64,000 nucleotides of DNA from Chrysogorgia sp. JL179-B06 (lineage: Eukaryota > Cnidaria > Anthozoa > Scleralcyonacea > Chrysogorgiidae): contig JAYKKM010000048.1 in the NCBI GenBank assembly GCA_035772405.1, positions 2,841,501 through 2,905,500 of the forward strand, in the 5' to 3' direction. Made by a program: the position numbers and the translations under genes. This document shows, piece by piece, positions 1 through 11,253 of the stretch; the first letter of the stretch is position 1, and each line of letters opens with the position of its first letter. Below the pieces are notes generated by a model. That model searched no databases. It was not told where the DNA came from and saw only the letters and a program-made list of their open reading frames with translations.

Positions 1-220
1 ACTTGCAGATCATAGTGAGTAGAGGAGGAGGTATATACTGTTGCTTTCAGGAACACGGGTCGGTGACCTGCTAGTCCATCTGATATGCATTCTGGAAAAC
101 GATTAGATTGTATTCGTATATGATACTATGGTGTACATGTATGGGTACAATATATATTATGATTGCCTTTGGGAGTTGAATACCATGTGAGATTGTTCAT
201 TAATGTGCTGTTGCACTTAC

Positions 221-286
221 CAAAACCAGAGAAGCCCATAAGTGATGACATTTTATCCTCGCTTTGTTCTTCTTCTTCCGACTCTT
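221..286 (-). CDS. WDR70: WDR70 coding exon 3 with MGFSGFG signature
   Basis: 66 nt, acceptor ...TTTCATTGAAG, donor GTAAGT. Encodes an acidic run followed by KMSSLMGFSGFG. The acceptor could shift by 3 nt (GAAGAAG), adding or losing one Glu. Confidence 0.68.
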
Positions 287-1480
287 CTTCAATGAAACAG
301 AAATGGTTACAGTACTGAGACTGACATATGCAATGGTCACTGACATACCGTATGTAGAGATACAGTAGGAACGCACATACGAATGCAGGAATATAACTTA
401 TAGTTACCTTTCAATGTTGCTGAACTGCTTGGCAATGACTTTGTCATTTGGGATGAACTTGAAGGTTCCTTGAGGTGCTTTGACTCTAAAGACATGTGTG
501 GAATTAATACTCAACTATATATAATATACTTCGTAATATTTGACATTTCATTCAATTAAACTGCATGTTGTAAGGGGATTTATGGTGAACAAAAATTTTG
601 AGTGTTGGAATACATATATTTTAAGACCAAACCGGGACCGGGTTTGGTCTTAAAATGTATAATATATTCCAACACTCGAAACTATCCTTCACCACAAATC
701 CTTACATGTATATTACTATAATATATATATTATAACTTTATTATTATTTATAGACCCAGAGCGAGGGGAATTTGGCAAAATATTACCAAGAGGGATCATA
801 TATCATCCTTGAGGAGTAAATATATTAAAATAATCTTGAATACTGTCTTGAAACGTCTTGAAACATCTTGTTGTTCCTCCATTGTTGACAGGCTCGTCTT
901 GGTTTATGCACATGTTATTTGATTTTTGCACATGGTATTTGGTTTTGCACGTGGTACTCAAGCTTGAGTTCCCCTCCACAGTGGGTACTAGTAACTCACT
1001 AATATTCCCTGCCACAGGCACAGTAGGGAATTTGAGTTACAGTATAGCTCAAGCTCGAATTGGGGTGATGACAAATTGACTGGTCACGTGGTGGAAATCT
1101 AGCTCTCTGATTGAACAATTTATAGTAGAGGTATAATATTATATAATATACTATATATATAATACACTTCACATTTTCAACTATACATGTATTATGTATA
1201 TAATATACTAATACTTCTACTACACATGTCAAACATACATGTTTAGTCTGGTTTTTCCACTTTACGTATAATTATCACTCTCTTACGAATGGCCGTGCTA
1301 CAGGACACCACTAAGATAACATATTTGGTAATATGGATACGGGATATACTGAACGAATAGGATGCCTGCGAAAAATTACGGCTAAACGACTCGAAATATA
1401 AACTTTAACTTTGAAACAAGTTCTGTAGAGTTTGTCTCACCCCTCATCGATCTCATCTCATCCAAGTCTTCTTGCTCCAT
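221..1480 (-). CDS. WDR70: WDR70 orthologue, 5' part (3 coding exons, continues past left edge)
   Basis: N-terminal part of a WD-repeat protein of the WDR70 family, nuclear beta-propeller proteins linked to chromatin and DNA-damage responses (family knowledge). Coding exons on the minus strand are 1441-1480, 408-485 and 221-286. The start ATG at 1480-1478 has a good context (GTAATGG). All junctions are GT-AG and the phases agree (1,1,1), giving 61 complete codons plus one base. The N-terminus is acidic and Ser-rich, then carries the hallmark MGFSGFG at residues 56-62, matching the conserved MGFTGFGKKAR segment that opens vertebrate WDR70 before the propeller. The basic continuation and the WD repeats must lie left of position 1. 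ZMAT2 also has an MGFSGFG tail, but there it is at the extreme C-terminus, whereas here a donor site follows and the protein is open-ended. Confidence 0.72.
408..485 (-). CDS. WDR70: WDR70 coding exon 2
   Basis: 78 nt, acceptor TTTAG, donor GTAACT. In the frame imposed by exon 1 it encodes a Ser/Thr/Lys-rich linker (residues 15-39). A second frame is also open and looks protein-like, but it fits the phase of neither neighbour. Confidence 0.6.
563..708. repeat. hairpin made of two inverted SINE-D 3' ends
   Basis: Near-perfect palindrome (about 70 bp per arm) centred at about 640. Each arm carries the SINE-D tail ...TTGGTCTTAAAATGTAT...CCAACACTCGAAA found also at 28300, 55090, 55380 and 56050. 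Lies in WDR70 intron 1. Confidence 0.75.
1441..1480 (-). CDS. WDR70: WDR70 coding exon 1
   Basis: Encodes MEQEDLDEMRSMR plus one base. The donor is GTGAGA at 1440-1435. The same frame stays open upstream to about 1576 but has an upstream stop and no ATG, so the 5' UTR probably lies there. Confidence 0.6.
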
Positions 1481-1740
1481 TACGGCACCCAATTGTTTTA
1501 CAACTAAATGGCTAGCAAAGCCTGTGCAATCGCGTTCACGTTTTGAATATATACGTCTGTGAATTTGTCTTTTCAAGTTTTCTCATAAAACATCCGCCAT
1601 ATTGGAAAAATTCAAAACATTAGTTACCAGTCCCTCGTATTTCATCTCAAACACCAGAGAGAGAGCGAGAGGTCTTACCTGTTCAAAATTTTTTTTAATT
1701 TAAAAAGACTTAACGGTTTCCCCTTTGTTTCACCCGACGC

Positions 1741-1845
1741 CATGCGAAGACCCCCTCCTTTTTCTTCCTACTTAGTCTCACCTCCTCCTTTTTATTCCTA
1801 CTTAGTCTCACCCCCTCCTTTTTTATTCCCCTCCTTTTTTTGTTA
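1741..1845. repeat. pyrimidine minisatellite, about 3 units
   Basis: Units containing CCTCCTTTTT...CTTAGTCTCAC, about 30-37 bp, in three head-to-tail copies upstream of WDR70. Confidence 0.7.
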
Positions 1846-2232
1846 ATAACCTCCAATTATTCATCCATTACGCATTAGTTATTAAACCACATTTAATATT
1901 TTTTAGAAAGTCCTCGGCTGAGTTTGAACCCTCATCGCCCAGCTGGGTGGACATTGGCCTTTACCATTCGACCATCCGAACTTCACCTGAAATTATCCAT
2001 TAATCGAAACTCCTATTTAACCTAACTTTAATCATGAATACAGGAATATATATTTGTACTCTATAAACTATAAGTTTACCTGTTGTACAAACATGAGTAC
2101 AAACGGTACAATATATTAGTATTTAATATACTTATATACTATATAACTAGTACTAAAACAACAACAAATTTCAAAAACTTTAATAAAGCGAAAATACCAA
2201 AGTGTACCTGAACTTTTAAAGTGCGTCACACA

Positions 2233-2625
2233 TATCCAAAAATTTGGCAAAAATGGCCAAATTTCGCCAAAAAGTAAAGGGGTTAACCTTAACTTTTTGA
2301 CGATTTTCGACCATTTTTGACTAGTCGAAATAAGCTTAAAATATGAAAATTTAGCCTAAATAATGCCTTAGATATTAATATGAACAGAAACTAGCGTAAA
2401 GTTAGTCATTTTTTGACATCCAAAAATTTGGCAAAAATGGCCAAATTTGGCCAAAAAGTAAAGGGGTTTCGACCAGTTTTGACTTGTCGAAATAAACTTA
2501 AAATATGAAAATTTAGCCTAAATAATGCCTTAGATATTAATATGAGCAGAAACTAGCGCAAATTTAGTCATTTTTCGACATCCAAAAAATTGACAAAAAT
2601 GGCCAAATTTTCCCAAAAAGTAACC
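2233..2625. repeat. tandem repeat, units about 162-185 bp
   Basis: Starts at ATCCAAAAATTTGGC at 2233, 2418 and (altered) 2580. Two nearly full copies and a partial third, with matching internal blocks such as AATAATGCCTTAGATATTAA. Confidence 0.8.
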
Positions 2626-3290
2626 TTAACTTTTTCTACTTTTATTTCTACTTTAACTTTTTTATTTCTACTTTAATTTCTACTTATACTATTACTTATA
2701 TTCAAACGACGCGCAAATCCTCGCAAGTTGAAAGAAACTTGCGGTGAAATTTGACTTCTCCATGTTTGGCCTATATGTCATGAAACACCTGGTGTTTGAT
2801 ATCCTTTTTAAACAAATGCCAGTCAAGGAAAGCTAATATAACAATGCACACACAAAATTTAAGTCTACAAATAACTCTCCCTCTCTCCCACTCTCCCTCT
2901 CTCCCTCTCTATGGTCCAAAACTCCAATACGTCAGACACAGTGTTCCTAAAATAACGAGTATTTAAAAAAAAATCCTTTTGTCGCCACAAGTCAGGATCT
3001 GACAACTTGATGTAAATACATAGTAACTAGAACTTAGGGTTATTATATACACACAGTATTATCGTGTATAATAATTATATTAGTAGTGTTTTCAAACAGT
3101 TCTTGTAATTTATAAATTTTATAAATTTTATAAATTTTATATATTTAATAAATTAAAATTTTTAATTTTAAAATTTAAAATTTAATACATTTAATAAAAA
3201 AATTTCAATAAATTTTTTTAATTTTAATTTTAATTTTCAGTTCTTGTATTTACCATTTCACAATGGTTTCGACGTATTTTAAAGCTTTAG

Positions 3291-3292
<2 letters not shown>

Positions 3293-3371
<79 letters not shown>
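3293..3371. repeat. (TA)n microsatellite
   Basis: About 79 bp of pure TA dinucleotide, with A/T-only runs on both sides (3105-3235). Confidence 0.95.
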
Positions 3372-3376
<5 letters not shown>

Positions 3377-3561
3377 TTTTTTTTTTTTTAAAAAGCATCA
3401 CAAAACAACATCGCGTTATTAAATCTGAATATATTCAATATAAATCGTTATTTACATTTTTGCTATAGTACAATGATTTCAAATGCTAATCGATATCTCT
3501 TTCGATATATATATATATATATATTTAGTATATATATATATATTTGAAAGCAATTGCAGTC

Positions 3562-3918
3562 GGAAATAGCGTTTTCATTCTCGTATTTTATGCTTCTTGA
3601 CGCCGCCATTTTAGAGTTTGCTCGACGGCTCAAGATTGCTGTGCAGCGGTGGTTTTCTTTTAAATTTTAACGTCATCGAGTGCTTGTCTTTTGTTCCTTG
3701 CACTCAATGACGTCAAAATTGAAAAGAAAATTCGCTGGACATGGAGTCTGAGCCGTAGAGTAAACTCCAGGATGACACAAAATGGCGGCACCCAGAAGCA
3801 TAAAATACGAGAATGAAAACGTTATTTCTCGAGTACAAGAGCAGATACCGCAAAACTATTAACATTTCAAGGCCTTTTATTTAAAAGTAATTTATTTTTG
3901 GGGTACACTTCCCCTCTT
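3562..3918. mobile_element. MITE-E, 5'-truncated copy
   Basis: Palindromic element with arms containing TTTTCATTCTCGTATTTTAT and a central CACTCAATGACGTCA. A full copy is at 40676-41131. The right end GGGGTACACTTCCCC corresponds to the terminal repeat; the left end is missing beyond 3562. Confidence 0.78.
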
Positions 3919-4218
3919 TGAAACGTCTTCGACCTGTCTTGGAGCAATATACTGGACGGGGGGTAAATAAACGGTTACGAATAATTATCATGAGCTGTAC
4001 ATATATTATTATCAAGTTCTCATAAACATTATGTCTCAATGAGCTGCTTTCGCTTAGCGCGAGCGAACTCATTTGGTTAAAATATATAATATTTCTCGGG
4101 TTTGACACGCAACGTTTTCGATCTATATACCATCTTGAGTTCGAAACCAAATTGGCGGTAATGTGAAAACCAGAAACTCGTTGTCCTTTCGCAGTTTCTT
4201 CGTCTTCTCGAAGCTTTC

Positions 4219-4317
4219 TCATAACCCAATAAGCATCCCGGTAAACGATGAGCGCGCCTGAACGACTATTGGATTTCCAGAACTATTGTCAACGTAGACT
4301 GAAACGTGTTGCCCAGC
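4219..4317 (-). CDS. C1QTNF12: C1QTNF12 coding exon 8 with stop
   Basis: 33 codons including TGA at 4221-4219, acceptor ATTTCACAG. AGQHVSVYVDNSSG and SSFTGMLIG form the last C1q strands. The 3' UTR runs into a palindromic MITE; candidate AATAAA-type signals (rc of ttattt) near 3890 lie inside that repeat. Confidence 0.95.
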   Translation of the reverse strand, partial: AGQHVSVYVDNSSGNPIVVQARSSFTGMLIGL

Positions 4318-7300
4318 CTGTGAAATCAATGGGATAATCTCAATTATAAATAAATTATTGGATGATTAAATAAATTATAATAAATTATAATAAATTATAA
4401 TACATCATAGTAATATAATATAATTAATATAATATAATATAATTATAATACATCATAATAAATTATAATAAATTATAATATATTATAATAATAAATTATA
4501 ATAAATTGTAATACATTATAAACAAATTATCGTGGATAATTAAGTTAAGTATCCTGTTATAACCTCACCTTTAAAGAGAGCAACCCTTCTACACGAACAG
4601 TGAAAACTCTGCTGTTTGAGGACAGACCACTGACTGTCATTAGTGAGCTAAAGTAAAGTAAAGTAAAGTAAAGTAAAGTAAAGTAAAGTAAAGTAAAGTA
4701 AAGTAAAGTAAAGTAAAGTAAAGTAAAGTAAAGTAAAGTAAAGTAAAGTAAAGTAAAGTAAAGCAAAGTAACGTAACTTAACGTAAAGTTAAAAATGTAG
4801 AGTAGAGTAGAGTAGAGTAGAGCAGAGTAGAGCAGAGTAGAGCAGCAGAGTAGAGCAGCAGAGTAGAGCAGGAGAGCAGAGCAGAGCAGAGCAGAGCAGA
4901 GCAGAGCAGAGCAGAGCAGAGCAGAGCAGAGCAGAGTAGAGCGGAGTAGAGTGGAGTAGAGTAGAGTAGAGTAGAGTAGAGTAGAGTAGAGTAGAGTAGA
5001 GTAGAGTAGAGTAGAGTAGAGTAGAGTAGACTCTCTCCTTACGTGTTTTTATCGCATTGGTATTCTATACAGATGAGAATTTTGACGAAGTCACGAGGTC
5101 GCAGGCTAGCATCCCTATGTCGGGCTATGTTGATGCCCGTAGAAAATCTGTATATTGCTGTGTAAGGGACAGTGAATTGTCCTGACCGGAAGTCAATATC
5201 CTCACCACGAACGAATGTACCGTACTGTCCAACCTAAAGAAAGAGAGGAGGAAATGGTAAGTGTATGAGTCAGCGAGGAAGTATCTCTCTATCTCTCTGT
5301 ATCTCTCTACCTGGTGCACTGATCTCAAAAATAGGAGCACTGATACTCTACTCTAATCAGGAGCACTGATACTCTACTCTAATTAGGAGCACTGATCTCA
5401 AAAATAGGACTGGATTGAGCTTTCTATTGTATCTGATGAGCTGATTTTGAAGCTTGCGTATTTGAAGCAAATCAAACTGTGACGCTCGCGAAATAGGTTT
5501 AATGTCTGTTTCTTTGTTAACATTAAATGCATAAAATCTTGAACCTAATTTGACGTCTCATATTAGGCTTCTCTCACTGGATAATTAGAGCCAACGGTGG
5601 CCATTACTAAGGGACCAAAGTCGCAGTAAATCTCTAGGTAGGCCATGAATCGTTTTACCCAGTAATTTGAAAAATGTTTTCTGGTCCTTTTATAGTAAAA
5701 TTATTTTATTTTGTCGATAGTAAGAGCACATAATCTAACAAAAACCTCATAGGATCCTCAGTTGGTCCCTTAGTAATGGCGGACTTCCGGCTTCATTTTC
5801 TGAACAATAGTTGCTCGATCCAGTCTTCTTTCGAGATCAGTACCTAGGAGTGAGTGACGGTGCAAGGGCAAAGGCGCAACGAGGGAGGGGGGTCGGGGCG
5901 ATCGACCTCCCTTTTGGAGTAGTGACGGGGAAATTTTCGTGATGAATTTACACTCTATCCGAGAAGCGTTGACGTGACTAATTTGATATATGAATAACAT
6001 TTCTCATATAATTGTTAATATTCCTGGTTCAAGCCTCAAGGGGCTGGGATCAGTGGATCACTGTGCAGTCTGTGTCTTGTAAAATCGTGTATTGCCAAGG
6101 ACAATCAAAGTTGTAGTTGACAGTTACCTATGCATGTGAAACATTTAGTATAGTACATTGTTTATTATGTCCAAATTAAAAACTGCATGCAAGTCTACCA
6201 CTGTCAGGAGATTGTGTAATGTGATATTTAAGGTAATGACAAGTCAACATTAGCGTAATTAAAACCTGAAAGGAATCTGTGCCTGTGATCATTGATCAGT
6301 GATTACTACGATAGTTTTTGCTAATATACTTTTACAAATTATTAAAAGGTTTGCCAAACCATGTTAAAATGAAAGTCTAATCTCATTTGGGCTGAAATAT
6401 TTCTAAAAAATATTCTTATTTTGCCCAAAAGTGCACTCAAAATGCAGGAAATGCATTTTCAGAGACCCAAAATTCAGATTTTCCGGGAGGGCATTCCCCC
6501 GAACCCTGGTACAATTGTGTCGTCATATTGGAGGGGACTTTACTGCTTTAGGGCATAAAAACGACCCCCCTTTTCAAAATCCTGGTTGTGCCCTTGAGTG
6601 TATGATGAAGTAGGAGAATAAGTGGATGGGTGTGGGAGTACGTTGGAGTGAGTGATGGTGCAAGGGAGTGTTTGAGAGAAAAGGGGCGAAAGATGCACGA
6701 GGTAGGGAGGTGGTGGGGGAATTAGTTATTTGGTCAAATTCTTACTCACATTTGTTTTATAATTTTTTAGTTCCACTATGTTTTTCTTTGGAACAGCCAC
6801 GTTGCTTTTTAACTCGATGTGAAACGCCGAGACGAGGTCAGCGGCACCTGTCGCCATTAAGGCAAGGGCCTGGGGTTGAAAGACACTGTGGTTAGCAAGT
6901 GTAACAAAAATAAATAATCTTTGATGGAGAAAAAGGAACGAGAAAAACCTAGCCTGCGTGCAGACTCCACATTATCAGGAGTTAAAAACCCAGAATAATT
7001 GTATGTCGCTTACTTGATCAGAATTCTCCCTCATTCTGGTTGAGCGTTTTTGAGCACTTTCTATAAATGTGAATAACAAATAAAGATTAATATATTAACT
7101 AGGAGTAATGAAAGATTATGTTAAAAAAGTGCGTTCGACGCATGTGGACCAGTAAATGGCGAATGAAGATTTGTTTACAAACATAAAATCATGATGTAAC
7201 GAATTACGAAAATAAATAATGCAATAAATATATTTTCTGCCTCCCCTTAGGGAGCCGTGTCTGTGGCTACAAATGTCATGTGACTAACACCACTTGTTCG

Positions 7301-10300
7301 GGGAGTATTCATCAAGGTCATGAATGTTTTAGTGGCGAGTCTCGAGGGAATCAGTGTTCCTTTGCGAGTTTATCGGCGCTTTTAAACGCACAGAACATTC
7401 CTGTTATCGAGTGGAACTCGGCAACAAACGACAGTGTCTTAATTGAGGGAGACACTATCCGCATGATATCCGTATGTTATTACTCGAGCTATATCTGTGG
7501 TAGCCGAGTCTAGGTTTCGGCTTCGTTTGTTATTTTTATATATTTTTTCTCGCCACACAAAATTGCAAAATTGCGTAATCCCCCGTCAGGCTTTGCAAAC
7601 GTGCTCCTCTGACCACTGACCACAGCCACATAATACCTATTACCTTCGACAAGTTGTTTTGCATTTTTCAAGTGATATTTACCGTACTAATATCCGACTG
7701 AAAGATGACGAGCGATTTATAAACGGGTTGGTCCGCGATCTTAACCAGACTATAATTCCAAGCTAGTTATGAAAGCTAAAAATATAAGATTATCAGCTCG
7801 AAATGTGTATGAAGTGAATGCGAACGATTAATCAAATTGTTTTGGCAAGATTTAACCGCCTTATTATCAGACAACTGTTCTAACAGTATGATCGGTAGAA
7901 GACTAGTATATATACCAATCATTTTAAATTTAGGCTATTTTCACTAGGAATTTTACCATTACTTATCTATGTACTCTATTATAGTCGTAAGACAGAAGTG
8001 TCGCCATTGAGCGTGCCTTCCCGAAATTACAAACTTGTTTATTCGAGTTTCCCCGTCTCCATACCTCTTATCAAAGAACGGAACTTGGCCAACAAATGGG
8101 CTTCGGTCATTTCTGCTCCTGGCGGTCCACGCGGTCCCGAAGGTCCTACAGGTCCTCGAGGACACTTACACTGAAAGACGCAAAACGATTCCATCATAAA
8201 TAATTAATAATATGCAAGGTTCCTAATCTTCTTCGCTACATCTTCTAATCCCGGATTATTTTAAGCTACATTTACGCACATTTATAGGGTATACTATGAA
8301 TAATATTGGCATTTACACTCAATAACTTGTAAAGCGGGAAGGATATTTTGCGAGTGTGGAAATTTTCTAAGATCCAACCGAGACCAGTTGCGAAATTGAA
8401 CTGACGCTTCCGTGAATTAATTAGGTAATGCGGTGCTCTGACACCTGAGCTATCGTAGGCCATTGTTGAGAGCGAGTTGTGAGTTCTCAGGCTCAGTTGT
8501 CAGAGCGGAGGCGCAAGTTCAATTCTCATCGAAGACCAACAATAGTCTTTCTCAAGACTACAACAACCTGCACGATCAACTTCACACACATCTAATGATT
8601 CTCCTAGATTTACTCACGAGAGTATTGAGACATTTTCTCGCGAATATACCTTGTTGCTATATAGCGTAGCTAAATCACATGCACTGCAGGGGGAGAAATT
8701 GGCCCGATCTACACAGTGCGTAAAACATAGTGCGTAAAACATAGTGCGTAAAACATAGTGCGTAAAACATAGTGCGTAAAACATTGTGCGTAAAACATAG
8801 TGCGTAAAACATAATCGGATTAACAGTTGAGTCAAACATGATTCGCATTTTAGCGGTGACTATATGAGATTTGAGAGATTAGGATGAATTTTAATCATTA
8901 ATCCTCTGTGCAATGTGTAAATTGCAATTATAATTTTTCAACGTTAGACCTCCTACAAACTATTTGCGCAGCACTTTATTTTTTATTTTTTATTTTAACA
9001 ACTTTATTGGGTAAACTATTAGCAAGGAGTACAAAATAAAATATAACAAATAAATAGTACAATATAAACTATAACAAAAGCACACACGAAAGTACACACA
9101 AAAGTAGTAGATCCAACCCATGCGAGGCGCTCCACGTGACATTGATATACATACATCAAGAATTGTGACAATTATGTACAAGGGACCTGCATGTACACGG
9201 GATTTCCACGTCAAATTCTGAGTTCCATAAATTATGATATGTTTCTCTGAGGAAACGTTTAAAAGGGAAAGGAATGGAAAAACTAGTAGGGGGGGAGCCA
9301 ATTTACATACAGAATTCCAGAGTTGAACTATATGATTAAAATAAGTAGATTGAAAAGTGGGGGATTTACATAGAGGAACTTGAAGAATGAGGCTTGGATT
9401 TTGAGTAAGTCGTGTGCGGCCATTACTAGCAAAAGAGACAAAATTACGGACGTTCAGGTCTGTATGTCCATATAATCATAATAATAAAAAATATTTTTCT
9501 TAAACGCATTAAACTAACGTCTCAATGCGTTTTACAAGACAGATAAAAAGGTATAGTTCATGAATAAAATGGTTCATTTAGGAAAGAAAAATGTTTTGAG
9601 TTTTCTCTTAAAATCAGCAATATTAGTAGATTGTTTTAAAAAAATGGGCAAAGTATTCCAAAGTTTAGGAGATGCTGCGGTAAACGATCTATCACCATAG
9701 TTGACTGTATTCGTCTTAGGTATGACTAAATTGTTCGCAGATTGTGAACGTAAGGAGCGGATAGGAACGTAGCGATGTAAGAGTTCTGTAATATATATAT
9801 GGGTGCCATTCCGTTAAGAGCTTTAAATGTTATAAGTAAGATTTTAAATTTAATACGCTGTTCAATTGGGAGCCAATGAAGTTGCTTTAGGACAGGTGTT
9901 ATGTGTTCATGTTTCCTGGTTCGTGATACTATTCTGGCGGCAGTGTTTTGTATGCGTTGTAATTTAGACTGAAGATCACGTGAAGAAAGTCCATAAATAA
10001 TGCTGTATATAGAGCCTTGTAAAAAATACTTAATTTATCTTTCATATAACATAAAAGGAGCAGGTTAAGTACACCAACGTGACAAACCCTTTGCAGTTTT
10101 ACTCAACAGCACATTACTTTTCTTACATAAAAATGGTAAGAGTAAGAGTATAAGATCAGTGGCGTAACAGAGGTGGGCCCTTATACATGTCTTGGGTCTG
10201 GGGCCCCATGAATGCTCGACTATAACCTCTATATTATCACTAAACACTACAATGTTAAACAATCGTGAATACCTAGACACCTATATATTCCTTCCTCCTC

Positions 10301-11221
10301 GAGTTAACGTTGGCAAATCGGTAAATCCCGGCTTTCTTATCAACTGAAGGTCAATCTCCCACCCAGGAGTCAGGACGTTAATGATTCTTCACCATAAATC
10401 GCAGATTCGCCGGGGGTGGTCCGGGAGAATCGATTATCCAGGGCCCCGTAAACTAGTTCTGATTAAATATGACGATGAAATATGTGTCAGTAATGTCGCT
10501 GTTAAGCCGTAATTGTTCAATATAAGTTTAGTTCTCGACCTAACTCTACACAATGAGCGTTACACCACTGAGTTAGACAATCAGTCACATGTATTCCTCT
10601 TTAGAGTACGAATGAGAGAAATCGATATCACGAAGCCAGGCACTCCTACTAAAAATCGTAAAATCCTACTCTAGAAACCCTTTAAGATCGCTCCCTTGAG
10701 CTTCACTAAACCCTCGCAGCAGTGTTAAATAGTTAATGCTATACAAATGTCATCATAGCTTCACAATCTATATATAGTTTCGTTTTTTGGCATCCAACCG
10801 AGATTTTCTGGAATTTCAGCGCGACGAACATTGCATGCGAAACTCTCAGGCTTAAACACCTAAATATATACATTTTATCTAGATCAGTGTGTTTATAAAT
10901 ATAGATATATAAGTCGATAATTCCATAATCTTAATCAGGCATGCACGCTAATGATGTTAGTGATGACAACGTTAAATTAACGATAAATACTTGAGACAAG
11001 AAAATGAAATATTATCATCAAGTGCAAGAACAACAACAACGACAGCAATAGTAACAGGAAAGAGCTAGAGAGAAAGTAATAATAGGCTATACAACAACAA
11101 TAGCGATAACAATAACAAGATGAATTAAAGTGCCAATGAAATTATGCAGTGTCTAACAGTAAAATACTCTAACCAACAACAACCATGACAACAACTATGA
11201 TAACAACAACAACTATGATAA

Positions 11222-11253
<32 letters not shown>

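Noticed and set aside
408..485. Alternative frame of WDR70 exon 2 (VKAPQGTFKFIPNDKV)
   Set aside because: It looks protein-like, but neither neighbouring exon can be joined in that frame, while the chosen frame fits both.
4557..4766. Open frame of repeated LYFT units
   Set aside because: It is the AAAGT microsatellite read through into C1QTNF12 exon 7; only the part below 4648 is coding.
5770..6000. 76-codon minus frame
   Set aside because: Its first-translated part is unsupported and its C-terminal part is the right end of MITE-A, present at several other sites.
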